Of a DNA stretch of 64,000 nt, positions 1 to 8,430 are shown piece after piece. Origin of the DNA: Nocardia niwae NBRC 108934 = DSM 45340 (GTDB lineage Bacteria > Actinomycetota > Actinomycetes > Mycobacteriales > Mycobacteriaceae); contig NZ_BDCK01000001.1 in NCBI RefSeq assembly GCF_001613465.1, positions 1 through 64,000 of the forward strand, read 5' to 3'. How positions within the stretch are numbered: position 1 is the stretch's first letter; each line of letters opens with the position of its first letter. The position numbers and the translations under genes were made by a program. The notes beneath the pieces are model-generated. The model made no database searches. It was not told the DNA's origin and saw nothing but the letters and a program-made list of their open reading frames with translations.

Positions 1-57
1 TAATCCACAGTCCCGCCACTCGCGAAATCTGTCGGGGGTGGTGGTGAGGATGGGGGG

Positions 58-924
58 ATGGGGGAATTCGGGGAGGTTTTTCCGGGGAGTTGGGCGGTAC
101 GGGCGGGGGTGGTCAGTGCTTGGGAGTTGCGGAAGGATTTCGAGCGGGTTCATCCGGATGTGTACGTCCGGAAGGGGGTTCGGTTGGGGGCGCGGGGGCG
201 CGCGGAAGCGGCCGGGCATTGGGCCAAGGGCTCGGGGATTCTCGTCGGGTTCTCCGCAGCGGCCATGCATGGGACGCTGTGGCTGGACGACAAGCCCGCC
301 GAGATCACGCTGCCCTCACGCGCCCGGCCGCCGAGGCACGTACTCGTCTATCGGGATGCCATTCCGGCCGATGAAGTGTGCACGGTTGGCGGGTTCCGCT
401 GCACCACACCGGCTCGCACCGCATTCGACCTGGTCCGACGACTCGACTTCGGCGAGGCGGTCGAGGTCGTCGACGCCCTCTGCAACGCGACCCGGCTGAC
501 CACCGGAGACATCGAGCGGCTGGCCGATCGGCATCCGCGTGCGCGCGGCGCCAAGAGCCTGCGCCGAGCGCTGCCCTATATCGACGGCGGTGCGGAGTCC
601 CTCCAGGAGACGCGCACCCGGCTGTTGCTCCGGCAAGCCGGACTACCGGCGCCGGAAACCCAGATTCGGGTGGCGGGCCCGGACGGCATGACCTTCGCGC
701 GCCTCGACATGGGTTGGCGGAAATGGCGAGTCGCCGTCGAATACGACGGAGCCCACCACTGGACCGACCGCAACCAGCGCGCCTGGGACATCGACCGGAC
801 CGCGGCCCTCGAATCCCTCGGCTGGACCCTTATCCGCGTAAGCGCCACCCTCCTGACCCACCGCCCCCACACCATCACCACCCGCGCCCGCGAAGCCCTC
901 CGCCGCCGCGGAGCCGACATCTGA
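58..924 (+). CDS. AbiEi-like antitoxin / DUF559 endonuclease-like protein
   Basis: The 288-residue protein has an N-terminal half resembling the AbiEi-family antitoxin domain (about residues 15-130, including the TPARTAFDLVRRL segment) and a C-terminal DUF559, Vsr-like nuclease-fold half (about 185-285). The latter shows the VAVEYDGAHHW motif, then D-x-D-R and the GWTLIRV strand typical of that fold. Proteins of this build are common and multicopy in Nocardia and mycobacteria, and their role is not established. There is no adjacent AbiEii-type nucleotidyltransferase toxin, so a classical toxin-antitoxin pair is not present here. The ATG at 58 follows a G-rich stretch; an upstream ATG at 49 is out of frame. 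No target or activity can be inferred. Confidence 0.75.
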   Translation: MGEFGEVFPGSWAVRAGVVSAWELRKDFERVHPDVYVRKGVRLGARGRAEAAGHWAKGSGILVGFSAAAMHGTLWLDDKPAEITLPSRARPPRHVLVYRDAIPADEVCTVGGFRCTTPARTAFDLVRRLDFGEAVEVVDALCNATRLTTGDIERLADRHPRARGAKSLRRALPYIDGGAESLQETRTRLLLRQAGLPAPETQIRVAGPDGMTFARLDMGWRKWRVAVEYDGAHHWTDRNQRAWDIDRTAALESLGWTLIRVSATLLTHRPHTITTRAREALRRRGADI

Positions 925-1162
925 CGAGTGGCACACCACGGAGAGGTCTTCTCGCGTTTCGCCGCAACCATGTGCCACTCGTGAAAGCGATCGGCCGGCG
1001 GCGCGTGCGAGGGGTTTGCGCGCCGCCGGCCGGTCGTGTGGTGGGCAGGGCAGTTGCCCACTGGTGAGGCTGTCGATGGATTGGTTCGCATCGACGGGGA
1101 CACTTTTGCGGGTGGAGCTGTGTGCCGGGTGTTGTGAAGCTGAGAGTCGTCTGGGAGAAGGG

Positions 1163-1360
1163 TCAGGCGAGGTCGGTGGTGCGCAGCGCGGTGGTGAATG
1201 CGTGCCATTGGGTGGGTGCGAACGCCAGCGTGGGTGACTCGTCCGGTGCTCCTGGGAACTTGCTGTCCCGCACCAGGACTCGACCGCCGTCGAAGCAGAC
1301 CTCCAGGCAGGTCTGGCTGTCATTGGAATACGAGGATTTGAACCAACCGGTACTGCTCAC
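1163..1360 (-). CDS. DUF397 domain protein
   Basis: A 65-residue protein that is entirely a DUF397 domain: it begins with the W-F-K-S-S-Y-S signature, then CLEV, VLVRDSK and a W-x-x-F near the end. Such proteins are almost always encoded next to an XRE-DUF5753 regulator in actinomycetes (WhiJ-like pairs). In some cases the small protein is thought to modulate the partner regulator. The start is GTG and overlaps the stop of the upstream regulator gene by four bases (GTGA), so the two are translationally coupled. Confidence 0.9.
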   Translation of the reverse strand: MSSTGWFKSSYSNDSQTCLEVCFDGGRVLVRDSKFPGAPDESPTLAFAPTQWHAFTTALRTTDLA

Positions 1361-2238
1361 CCGTTCGACTGTAATTCAGCAGCAGCCGTCCGGATGAGCG
1401 CCAGCGACTCGTCTCTGGGCAGTGCGGTAGATCGTGCCCGCTCGAATACGAAACCCAAGTCGCGGACTCTGGTTTCGTTTCGGCTCTCGTCGTCGACGAT
1501 GATCTGGCCGAATACCGCCGATTCGTGCCACGCGAGCGTCGGCAACCGCGGACTGACGAAGTCCAGTAGATGGTAGGTGGAACTTGCCGGGACACTGTCT
1601 GCTGCGGTGAATGGAATGATTTGCAGTTCGATGTTCTCGGAGTGCGACTCGAGGAGGTCGGCCAGGTGGATCAGTTGACGCCGCAGTACGTCTGGGCCGC
1701 CGAATTGCTGCCGGAGCGCCGCCTCGCCGACAACGGCCCGTAACGAAACGGGCCTCTCACCCGTCAGCCGTCGCTGCCGATGCAGTCTCGCTTCGACACG
1801 TTGATCTACTTCGATCGCGCGGACGGTCGCCCCGGCCGAAAGCATCAGTGCACGAATGTATTCCTCGCCTTGTAGCAAGCCCGGCATCATGAGGCTTTCA
1901 TACGTCCGGATGGTTTCGGCGCCCCACTCCATGCCGTAGTAGCGAAGGATGTCCTCACCGAACAGGGCGGAGTATCTGCTCCACCAGCCGCGTCCTCGCG
2001 CGGCTACCCGCAGCGCCAGCAGCTCTCGCTGTTCATCGGCATCGATCTCGAGGATGTCCAGCAGTCGTTCCAGCTTGTCCTTCGGAAGCAGGTTGCGCTC
2101 GTTCTCGATATGCGACCAGTAGGCGGCCGAGACATCGAGGGCTCTGGTGATCGATGCGGCGCCGATACCCAATTCCAACCGTCGCTGCCGCAGCCGAAGC
2201 GCGAGCTCCCAACGCGCAACCGCAGGTGACAGCGCCAT
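1357..2238 (-). CDS. XRE-family regulator with DUF5753 domain
   Basis: A 293-residue regulator with an N-terminal lambda-repressor-type helix-turn-helix (about residues 8-65, including ALDVSAAYWSHIENERN) and a C-terminal DUF5753 domain (about 95-275), the presumed sensory part. This is the WhiJ/BldB-associated architecture of actinomycetes, paired with the DUF397 gene that follows it. I chose the ATG at 2238 because homologues begin shortly before the helix-turn-helix; the reading frame stays open upstream to 2322, but that extension has no family similarity. The gene diverges from the two-gene operon starting at 2373, so the 134-bp gap probably holds both promoters. Confidence 0.88.
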   Translation of the reverse strand: MALSPAVARWELALRLRQRRLELGIGAASITRALDVSAAYWSHIENERNLLPKDKLERLLDILEIDADEQRELLALRVAARGRGWWSRYSALFGEDILRYYGMEWGAETIRTYESLMMPGLLQGEEYIRALMLSAGATVRAIEVDQRVEARLHRQRRLTGERPVSLRAVVGEAALRQQFGGPDVLRRQLIHLADLLESHSENIELQIIPFTAADSVPASSTYHLLDFVSPRLPTLAWHESAVFGQIIVDDESRNETRVRDLGFVFERARSTALPRDESLALIRTAAAELQSNG

Positions 2239-2372
2239 GTCAGCACGATACAGCGGAGTATGCCGTGCAAACACTTCCGTAAAGTGACTTGTATAGTTTA
2301 CGATTCGCGTGTTGCGCATCACAGCGGGGGCTCTGCACGATTCCCTGCTCGGCGGGGATGAAGGGGGATTCG

Positions 2373-2675
2373 ATGTCTGTGCACGTCGTCGACCGGATGT
2401 GGATCGTGAGTGATCAGACGCCGCATCAGGCGCGGCGGGTCAGTGACGACGCGTGGGTGGTGTCCTATCTGCGTGGCCGGATGGTGACTACGGAGCAGGC
2501 CACGGCGGCTATCCAAGCGGCGGAGATGGTTTCGCTGACGGAGGAGTTGGCGCGCCGGGTCGGGCTCACGGCGCTGGAAGCCGTCGGGCTCGTCGTCCTC
2601 GAATCACCCTGGGACACCGAGCCGTTGCGCACTCGGTACCGGTTGCCGCGCCCGGGCGGGCGGCATCGTCGATGA
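2373..2675 (+). CDS. small conserved-type hypothetical protein
   Basis: A 100-residue protein of unknown function. It has no signal peptide or membrane segment; the centre (TTEQATAAIQAAEMVSLTEELARRVGL) looks helical and could be a small helix-turn-helix-like or regulatory fold, but I do not recognise it. The start at 2373 is supported by an AAGGGGG ribosome-binding site five bases upstream; an in-frame ATG at 2358 is the alternative. The stop overlaps the start of the DUF4254 gene (ATGA). It diverges from the XRE regulator, which may control it. Confidence 0.6.
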   Translation: MSVHVVDRMWIVSDQTPHQARRVSDDAWVVSYLRGRMVTTEQATAAIQAAEMVSLTEELARRVGLTALEAVGLVVLESPWDTEPLRTRYRLPRPGGRHRR

Positions 2676-3166
2676 TCCTTCCCGTGACGCCCGGCACCGG
2701 CCATTCGATCCTGGGGGTTATCGCAGTGGAGCCACTGCCGACCAAAGAACTCGTCCTGCAGGCCTGCCGCACCGCGCCGCCGCGCGCACACCCGATCCTG
2801 GAATCCGCCCACCTACTCGCGGGATTGCACCAGCGCCGCCTACGCCGTGAGCCGGGTGGGACGAACGACATCGACCAGCATCGCGCCCGACTCGTGCTCA
2901 CCATCGATCGCTGGGTCGCCACCGAGACGCCGCCACCGCACGGCGGCGCGCACATGCACACCGAAACGGTGGGCATGGTGGTCGACCGGCTCGCCCAGTT
3001 CTCCGCCGGCGCGTACGAAATCCTCGCAGACGCACCGGAATGGGCCGTGCACAACGCCTGGGAGCGCCTTGCCGAACTGGCGCTCGGCTACGAGGATCTC
3101 GCCTACGAGGTGGCGGCGGGCGTGCGCCGCCTGCCCTATCTCAGCGGCCCGCGCGAGCAGACGTGA
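2672..3166 (+). CDS. DUF4254 family protein
   Basis: A 164-residue soluble helical protein matching DUF4254: it contains the I-D-x-x-R-A-x-L-V-x-x-I-D-R-W-V core (about residues 64-82), a H-T-E-T-x-G-M-V-x-D-R-L segment and L-x-Y-E-D-L near the C-terminus. The function of the family is unknown. The ATG overlaps the stop of the preceding small gene (ATGA), so the two are co-translated. The open frame continues upstream to 2453, but that part is antisense-like low-complexity translation. The convergent DUF3349 gene ends two bases beyond its stop. Confidence 0.8.
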   Translation: MILPVTPGTGHSILGVIAVEPLPTKELVLQACRTAPPRAHPILESAHLLAGLHQRRLRREPGGTNDIDQHRARLVLTIDRWVATETPPPHGGAHMHTETVGMVVDRLAQFSAGAYEILADAPEWAVHNAWERLAELALGYEDLAYEVAAGVRRLPYLSGPREQT

Positions 3167-3167
3167 C

Positions 3168-3458
3168 TCAGTCGCCGGCCGGGTCCGGCCAGGCGTTGGC
3201 CTCGACCCGGGCGCGCACCCGGGCCACGTCCGCTTCGGACGGCATGTCATTGGTGATCTTGGTGATCATCACTTGGATGTCGGTCTGGTCGAGGTCCGCG
3301 CCGCCGGAGCCGGTCAGCTCGGCGGCGATCCGGGCCACTTCTTCGTCGGACAGGCGGCGGCGCAGCAGGGCGAGCAGCGGGATGTAGTCGGCCTCCGGGA
3401 CGCCGTCGGGGTATCCGGCTCGTAGCCAGCCCATGATCGCGGTGAGGAAGGGGTGCAT
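3168..3458 (-). CDS. DUF3349 domain protein
   Basis: A 96-residue DUF3349 protein with the signature WLRAGYPxGVPxxDYxPLLALLRRRLSDEEV in its first 45 residues. The family is small, acidic, helical and largely actinobacterial, and has no established function. It is the second of two paralogues here (the first at 3473-3808), 14 bases apart. Both follow a small membrane protein and pitA, matching the mycobacterial order pitA-Rv0544c-Rv0543c, with one extra copy. Confidence 0.9.
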   Translation of the reverse strand: MHPFLTAIMGWLRAGYPDGVPEADYIPLLALLRRRLSDEEVARIAAELTGSGGADLDQTDIQVMITKITNDMPSEADVARVRARVEANAWPDPAGD

Positions 3459-3472
3459 CGGCGGCGGCTCGG

Positions 3473-3808
3473 TCAGTCCGAATCGGCAGGCGGATCGGCC
3501 AGCGGCCAGCCACCGGCGGCCAGGTGGGAGGCGACGCGTGCGACGTCGCCATCGGCCGGTTGCTCCTTGGCGACCCGGGCGATGGCCTCCTCGATCTCGG
3601 CGTGGGTGATCTGGCTGGACGGATTGGACGCGACCAGTTCCTCGGCGATCGCCACCACCTCGTAGTCGGTGAGGTGCCGGTGCAGCACGGCGAACAGGGC
3701 CACATAATCCGACTGCGGAACGCCCTGCGGGTAGCCCGCGCGCAGCCAGCCCACGACTTTGCCGAGCAGCTTCGGCCGGACCGGGACCGGTTTCACTGGA
3801 TCCGTCAC
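3473..3808 (-). CDS. DUF3349 domain protein (paralogue)
   Basis: A 111-residue DUF3349 protein with the WLRAGYPQGVPQSDYVALFAVL core after a basic, proline-rich start. I place the start at the GTG at 3808, which has a GAGGAG ribosome-binding site; the longer open frame to 4072 would run antiparallel-frame through the membrane-protein gene. It lies 11 bases downstream of that gene and 14 bases upstream of the second DUF3349 copy, so the set pitA-membrane protein-DUF3349-DUF3349 is probably one transcript. The two copies have diverged considerably, which points to an old duplication. Confidence 0.88.
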   Translation of the reverse strand: MTDPVKPVPVRPKLLGKVVGWLRAGYPQGVPQSDYVALFAVLHRHLTDYEVVAIAEELVASNPSSQITHAEIEEAIARVAKEQPADGDVARVASHLAAGGWPLADPPADSD

Positions 3809-3819
3809 GCTGGCACTCC

Positions 3820-4104
3820 TCACGCCTGGCCGAACAAATGGATGCCGAATCTGGCGGCTATGAACGCTTTCGCGGTGTACAGGATCCCGCCGACGATCGC
3901 GACGACGACCAGCCCGAAACACGCCAGCGCGGCGGCGAGCGCGGGATAGTTGCGCCGCACCGCGCCCGTACCCGCGTCGGTCGTCACGGTCGTCGACCAG
4001 AACCGCACTCCGATCGCGAAGATCATCGGCAGACCCGCGCCGAGCACGAGCCCGGCCAGGGTGACTTTCCACAGCGAGTTCAGATTCGTGACTAGAGTGT
4101 GCAC
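3820..4104 (-). CDS. small membrane protein of the pitA operon
   Basis: A 94-residue protein with two predicted membrane helices, about residues 14-34 (AGLVLGAGLPMIFAIGVRFW) and 55-78 (ALAAALACFGLVVVAIVGGILYTA). It corresponds in position, size and topology to mycobacterial Rv0544c, encoded directly after pitA. It starts 10 bases after the pitA stop and probably forms part of the same transcript. An accessory role for the phosphate transporter is suggested only by the conserved neighbourhood. Confidence 0.85.
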   Translation of the reverse strand: MHTLVTNLNSLWKVTLAGLVLGAGLPMIFAIGVRFWSTTVTTDAGTGAVRRNYPALAAALACFGLVVVAIVGGILYTAKAFIAARFGIHLFGQA

Positions 4105-4114
4105 GCTGGTCCTC

Positions 4115-5323
4115 CTACACCTGAGCCGAGCGGTTGGAGTCCGCCGGCGTGGTCCGGCCGTCCGGTGCGGCAGGGGGCGGATCGGTTCCGTCGCCCGGCC
4201 ACTCGTTGACGTTGCCGGTGTGCACCGGGTCGCGGCGCGACCGCAGGTACATCAGCGCCGACAGCCCGATCAGGATGCCGAAGACCACCAGCACACCGGC
4301 CAGCCCGCCGATGAGGTGGGCGATGGCCCAGCAGATCGCCCCGGCCACGGCGGCCAGCGGCAGCGTGAGCAACCACGCGACCACCATCCGCCCCATCACG
4401 GCCCAGCGCACCTCGGCGCCCTTGCCCAGGCCCGTGCCCAGGATGGAGCCGGTCGCGGTCTGCGTGGTGGACAGTGGCAACCCGAAGTGCGCCGAGGTCA
4501 GGATGATCGCGGCCGAGGCGGATTCCGCCGCGAGTCCCTGCGGGGAGTCGATCTCGACCAAACCCTTGCCCAGCGTCCGGATGATCCGCCAGCCGCCGAG
4601 GTAGGTGCCCGCGGCGATGGCCAGGGCACAGGCGGCCATCACCCACAGCGGCAGCTCGTCGTCCTTGGTGAGCGTGCCGTGCGCCACGAGCGCCAGGAAG
4701 ATCACGCCCATAGTCTTCTGCGCGTCGTTCGTGCCGTGCGCCAGCGAGACCAGCGAGGCGGAGCCGATCTGCCCCCAGCGGAAGCCCTCGGTGACCTTCT
4801 CCTCCTCGGCGGCGCGAGTGATCCGGTACACCAGCCAGGTGCCGATGGCCGAGACCAGCGCGGCGACAACGGGGGCGAGCACCGCGGGCAGGACGATCTT
4901 GGTGAGCACGCCGTCGGCCCCGGACGCCCAGATCACCCCGCTCCAGCCGAGCGCGGCCAGCGTCGCCCCGATCAAACCGCCGAACAGGGCGTGCGACGAA
5001 CTCGACGGCAGACCGAACAGCCAGGTAAGCAGATTCCACAGAATCCCGCCGACCAGACCGGCGAACACGATGACGAGCAGGTCCTGGCCTCCGACGGCAT
5101 CCAGCCGCACGATGCCCTTCGCCACGGTGGCGGCCACCGCCACCGACAGGAACGCGCCGATGAGATTCAGCACCGCCGAGAGCGCGACCGCCACCCGCGG
5201 CCGCAGCGCACCGGTGGCGATGGAGGTCGCCATCGCGTTCGCGGTGTCGTGGAAACCGTTGGTGAAATCGAAGGCGAGTGCTGTGACGATGACGATCAGG
5301 AGAACCAGTAATTCGACGGTCAC
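4115..5323 (-). CDS. pitA: low-affinity inorganic phosphate transporter PitA
   Basis: A 402-residue PiT-family permease that imports metal-phosphate by proton symport. Both inverted PiT repeats are present: ALAFDFTNGFHDTANAMA near the N-terminus and SLAHGTNDAQKTMGVI in the centre, each carrying the family GxNDx-type motif. About ten membrane helices are visible, and similarity to mycobacterial PitA (Rv0545c) runs nearly end to end. The GTG at 5323 has a GGAGG site; a GTG/ATG further up at 5341 lacks one. The hydrophilic tail after about residue 365 is proline-rich. Three small genes follow on the same strand. Confidence 0.95.
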   Translation of the reverse strand: MTVELLVLLIVIVTALAFDFTNGFHDTANAMATSIATGALRPRVAVALSAVLNLIGAFLSVAVAATVAKGIVRLDAVGGQDLLVIVFAGLVGGILWNLLTWLFGLPSSSSHALFGGLIGATLAALGWSGVIWASGADGVLTKIVLPAVLAPVVAALVSAIGTWLVYRITRAAEEEKVTEGFRWGQIGSASLVSLAHGTNDAQKTMGVIFLALVAHGTLTKDDELPLWVMAACALAIAAGTYLGGWRIIRTLGKGLVEIDSPQGLAAESASAAIILTSAHFGLPLSTTQTATGSILGTGLGKGAEVRWAVMGRMVVAWLLTLPLAAVAGAICWAIAHLIGGLAGVLVVFGILIGLSALMYLRSRRDPVHTGNVNEWPGDGTDPPPAAPDGRTTPADSNRSAQV

Positions 5324-5413
5324 GCCTCCAGTGTGCTGCACCCCCGAACGCGATGGCCATGCCGGTTGCCGGAAGTTCGTCCGGTACGGCTCGGCTAGTC
5401 TGTTTCGCCCAGT

Positions 5414-6670
5414 TCAGCCGGTTCGGGTACAGCGCGGGGCGACCGGACGGCCGGCGAACCGATCATCGATCCACGAGTTCGCGCCGGGGATGCCGCTGAG
5501 GCCGACCACGAAGTGTTCGCCGAGATAGACCTGGAAATCCACCGGCGTCCCGGCGCCGCACCAGTCCGCGTAGAGCTTCTCCGCGCCCGCCAGCGGCACC
5601 CACGGGTCGTGCGTGCCGTGGTAGAGGAAGACCGGTACCGTCGGCGCGCTCGCCCCCAGCCGATTCGCGTCGAGGATCTCCCTGACCATCGGCAGCTCGG
5701 TCGGCGCGGCGGCATGGGTGAGCGCCTGCACCGGAATCGGCGCGACCACGCCGCCGAACTCCTCCGCGACCATGCACAAGTCCTTACCGATCTGGGCCAG
5801 TCGCCAACCGTCGTCGTTCATCAGGCCGAGCAGCTCGGGATACTCCCGCGCCAGCCCCAGGGTCGCGGCCAAGAAGACGCCCGACGCGGCGTTGCGGCCG
5901 TTCATGGTGGACAGCAGCAGGCCGAAGTCGGCGGGGACACCGCCGAACGCCGCACCCACCAGATTCAGCTCGGGCGCGTATCGCGGGGCCAGTTGCGCTG
6001 CCCACCCGCTCGCGATGGCCCCGCCGGAGTAGCCGGTGACCACGGTCGGCGCATCCGGTCGCAAGCCGAATTCCGGCGTGTTCACCACGGCGCGGATCGA
6101 GTCGAGCACGGCGTGCCCGGCCATCAGCCCCGCCGCGTACGCCTGCCGCGGGCCCTGATGGTCGGGCACGAGCACGGCATAACCCTTGGACAGCGGAATT
6201 TGGGCGGCCCACAGTTCGGCCCACAACTCGTTTCTGAGCTCGTAGGACGGCGCACACCGATGCCCCAGCGAGTCGATCGCGGCATTCAGCGACAGCACCG
6301 GGCGTGGCCCAGGCCCTGGCCACGGCGTCCGCGGCACGAGCAGCGTCGCGACCACGGGCACCGGACGATCCTTGGAATCGGTGGACCGGATCAGCAGTTC
6401 GGTCGAACGCAACGGCAAGAGGGTCAGGCCGGTGCCGCCTTGCCGGGACGCGAGGATCGTTCCCGGCGGGACACTGTCGAATCCCGGCGGGGGCGTGTAG
6501 AACGGATCGCCCAGCGGCGTGGGCAGGATCCCGGAATACTCACGCGACGGGGTGAGGAACTGCTCGATCGGATTCGCCTGAGCCGGCGTGCCGACCGCAC
6601 TCACCGCCATGGCGCCCAGCAGCGCAACGACAAGCCGGACATACCGCCGGCACCGCAGAGTTCGCATCAT
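5414..6670 (-). CDS. secreted lipase (LIP family, alpha/beta hydrolase)
   Basis: A 418-residue protein with a typical Sec signal peptide (basic start, hydrophobic VALLGAMAVSAVG, cleavage near PAQA-NP). The mature part matches the secretory lipase (LIP, Candida-lipase-like) family. The nucleophile elbow is GYSGG, the acid is in HGTHDPWVP and the catalytic His in GEHFVVG, all in the expected order. It is probably exported and hydrolyses acylglycerols or other esters. The ATG at 6670 is chosen; a GTG at 6679 in frame is the alternative. It is followed 90 bases later by pitA on the same strand, probably as a separate unit. Confidence 0.87.
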   Translation of the reverse strand: MMRTLRCRRYVRLVVALLGAMAVSAVGTPAQANPIEQFLTPSREYSGILPTPLGDPFYTPPPGFDSVPPGTILASRQGGTGLTLLPLRSTELLIRSTDSKDRPVPVVATLLVPRTPWPGPGPRPVLSLNAAIDSLGHRCAPSYELRNELWAELWAAQIPLSKGYAVLVPDHQGPRQAYAAGLMAGHAVLDSIRAVVNTPEFGLRPDAPTVVTGYSGGAIASGWAAQLAPRYAPELNLVGAAFGGVPADFGLLLSTMNGRNAASGVFLAATLGLAREYPELLGLMNDDGWRLAQIGKDLCMVAEEFGGVVAPIPVQALTHAAAPTELPMVREILDANRLGASAPTVPVFLYHGTHDPWVPLAGAEKLYADWCGAGTPVDFQVYLGEHFVVGLSGIPGANSWIDDRFAGRPVAPRCTRTG

Positions 6671-6825
6671 CCCACCCACCCGCCGATTCCTTGTCCGGAG
6701 GTACGAACCGGCCGGACCACTGCGTTGTGGCGGCCATCCGGAACCTTGCGCTGCCCATACTCGCAGCGGCTCGACCTGCTCGGCGCGCCCGACACGCGCC
6801 GCCGCGGGAGCGTGCGCGCTTCACA

Positions 6826-8337
6826 TCACGGCAGTAGCGCGCGAACGGTATCGATCGTGTCCGCGTCGGCCGGTTCTTTGTCGGGGCGATACCGCACCAC
6901 ACGAGCGAACCGCAACGCGACACCGCCGGGGTAGCGCGGGCTGACCTGCACGCCGTCCAAGGCGATCTCGACCACGAGTTCCGGCCACAGATACACCGTG
7001 TGCTGATCGCGCGAGCGTTCGTGGCGCGGGAATTCGGTGGTCTGCCATTGCAGCAGGGCGTCGGTGAGCCCTTTGAACGTCTTGCCCACCATCACCTGTT
7101 CGCCGGTCTCGGGGTCACGCGCGCCGAGATGCAGGTTCGACAGGTAACCCGTGCGGCGGCCGTAGCCCCACTCCGCGCCCAGCACGACCAGGTCGAGGGT
7201 GTGCGTCGGCTTGATCTTCTGCCAGGCCCTGCCTCGCCTGCCCGCCGCGTACGGCGCGGTCAACGACTTGATCATGACGCCCTCGTGGCCCGCGGCCAGC
7301 GCGGCGTCGAAGTATTCGGCGGCGGCCTCGGCATCCGGGCGCAGGAGGGCGGGGATGGCGTGCTCGCCCGCCACCTTCGTCAGCGCGGCGCGCCGCTCGG
7401 ACAGCGGAGCGTCGAGCAGGTCCCGGCCGTCCAGGTGCAGGCAGTCGAAGAAGTACGGATGAAGGAGCAATTCCCGGGTGGAGCTCACCTCGGCGAAGCG
7501 GCTCATGGTCTCCTGGAACGGGCGCGGCCGCCCGGCATCGGTGAGCGCGAGCGTCTCGCCGTCCAGCACGACGCTGCCGCAGTCCAGGCCCGCGACCAGC
7601 TCGACCAGCTCGGGAACGCCCGCGGTGATCTCGCGCAGCGTCCTGGTGAAGATCCGGACCCGGTCGCCGTCCCGGTGCACCTGGATGCGGGCGCCGTCCA
7701 GCTTGTGCTCGACGCTCACCTCGCCCGCGAACTCGATCAGCGCCTCGTCGAGCGTCGCGCCGGGCGAGGCGAGCATGGGCTGGATCGGACGGCCGACTTC
7801 GAGCCGGAATTCCGCCAGCGCGGCGGCCCCGCCGGTCAGCGCGGCGACGGCGGTGACCGGCAATCGGCCCGACAGCATGTACGCCCGGCGCACCAGATCC
7901 GGCGGCACATCGGCGGCGACCGCCACGGCCTCCGCGACCACGGCGGTGAGCGCTCCCTGGCGCAGTTCCCCGGTGAGCAAGCGCACCAGGAAGCCCTGCT
8001 CGTCCGCTGTCGCCGCGGACCACAATGCCGCGAGCAGCTCCTTGCGCCGGGCGGCGGACCCGGCGCCGGAGGTGCCTGCCAGCTCGCTCAACGCGGCGTG
8101 CACCGCCGAGACCGTCAGCGTCGCGACCGGTGCGGGCGGGTGGTCGAGCGTGGTGAGCGTGCGCCACCCGGTGCCGATCCGCCCCTGCGGTAGCTCGCCG
8201 GACGCCCAGGCGACGACGGGCGCGAGCTCCTCCGGGGCGGCCGCCGTGAGCAGACCGGCCAGCGTGGCGATCTTCGTCTTGCGTGACCTGGTCGCGCGCA
8301 CGGTCTCCGAGGCCAGGACGACATCCGAGAACAACAC
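6826..8337 (-). CDS. ligB: ATP-dependent DNA ligase LigB
   Basis: A 503-residue ATP-dependent DNA ligase. The N-terminal DNA-binding domain spans about residues 1-180, the adenylation domain about 185-390 with motif I KLDGAR (Lys212 as the adenylated residue), and the OB-fold domain about 390-503, ending in RYPGGVALRFARVVRYRxDK. Similarity to mycobacterial LigB (Rv3062) is strong along the whole length. This is an accessory ligase; the replicative NAD-dependent LigA is elsewhere. I set the start at the GTG at 8337 because it aligns with the family N-terminus; the open frame continues to 9348, antisense to ramB, without family similarity. It diverges from ramB. Confidence 0.93.
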   Translation of the reverse strand: MLFSDVVLASETVRATRSRKTKIATLAGLLTAAAPEELAPVVAWASGELPQGRIGTGWRTLTTLDHPPAPVATLTVSAVHAALSELAGTSGAGSAARRKELLAALWSAATADEQGFLVRLLTGELRQGALTAVVAEAVAVAADVPPDLVRRAYMLSGRLPVTAVAALTGGAAALAEFRLEVGRPIQPMLASPGATLDEALIEFAGEVSVEHKLDGARIQVHRDGDRVRIFTRTLREITAGVPELVELVAGLDCGSVVLDGETLALTDAGRPRPFQETMSRFAEVSSTRELLLHPYFFDCLHLDGRDLLDAPLSERRAALTKVAGEHAIPALLRPDAEAAAEYFDAALAAGHEGVMIKSLTAPYAAGRRGRAWQKIKPTHTLDLVVLGAEWGYGRRTGYLSNLHLGARDPETGEQVMVGKTFKGLTDALLQWQTTEFPRHERSRDQHTVYLWPELVVEIALDGVQVSPRYPGGVALRFARVVRYRPDKEPADADTIDTVRALLP

Positions 8338-8430
8338 CCTGCCGACGGTAGCCGCCGGGTATGACACCTGCCTGCGAGGAGTGCTAATCGGAAATTGGCA
8401 CGGATGCGAAAGCCGCCATAAGCTGGACGC

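Noticed and set aside
3950..5311. A 453-codon plus-strand frame opposite pitA
   Set aside because: Low-complexity Arg/Gln/Gly/Asp translation, opposite a clear PiT transporter.
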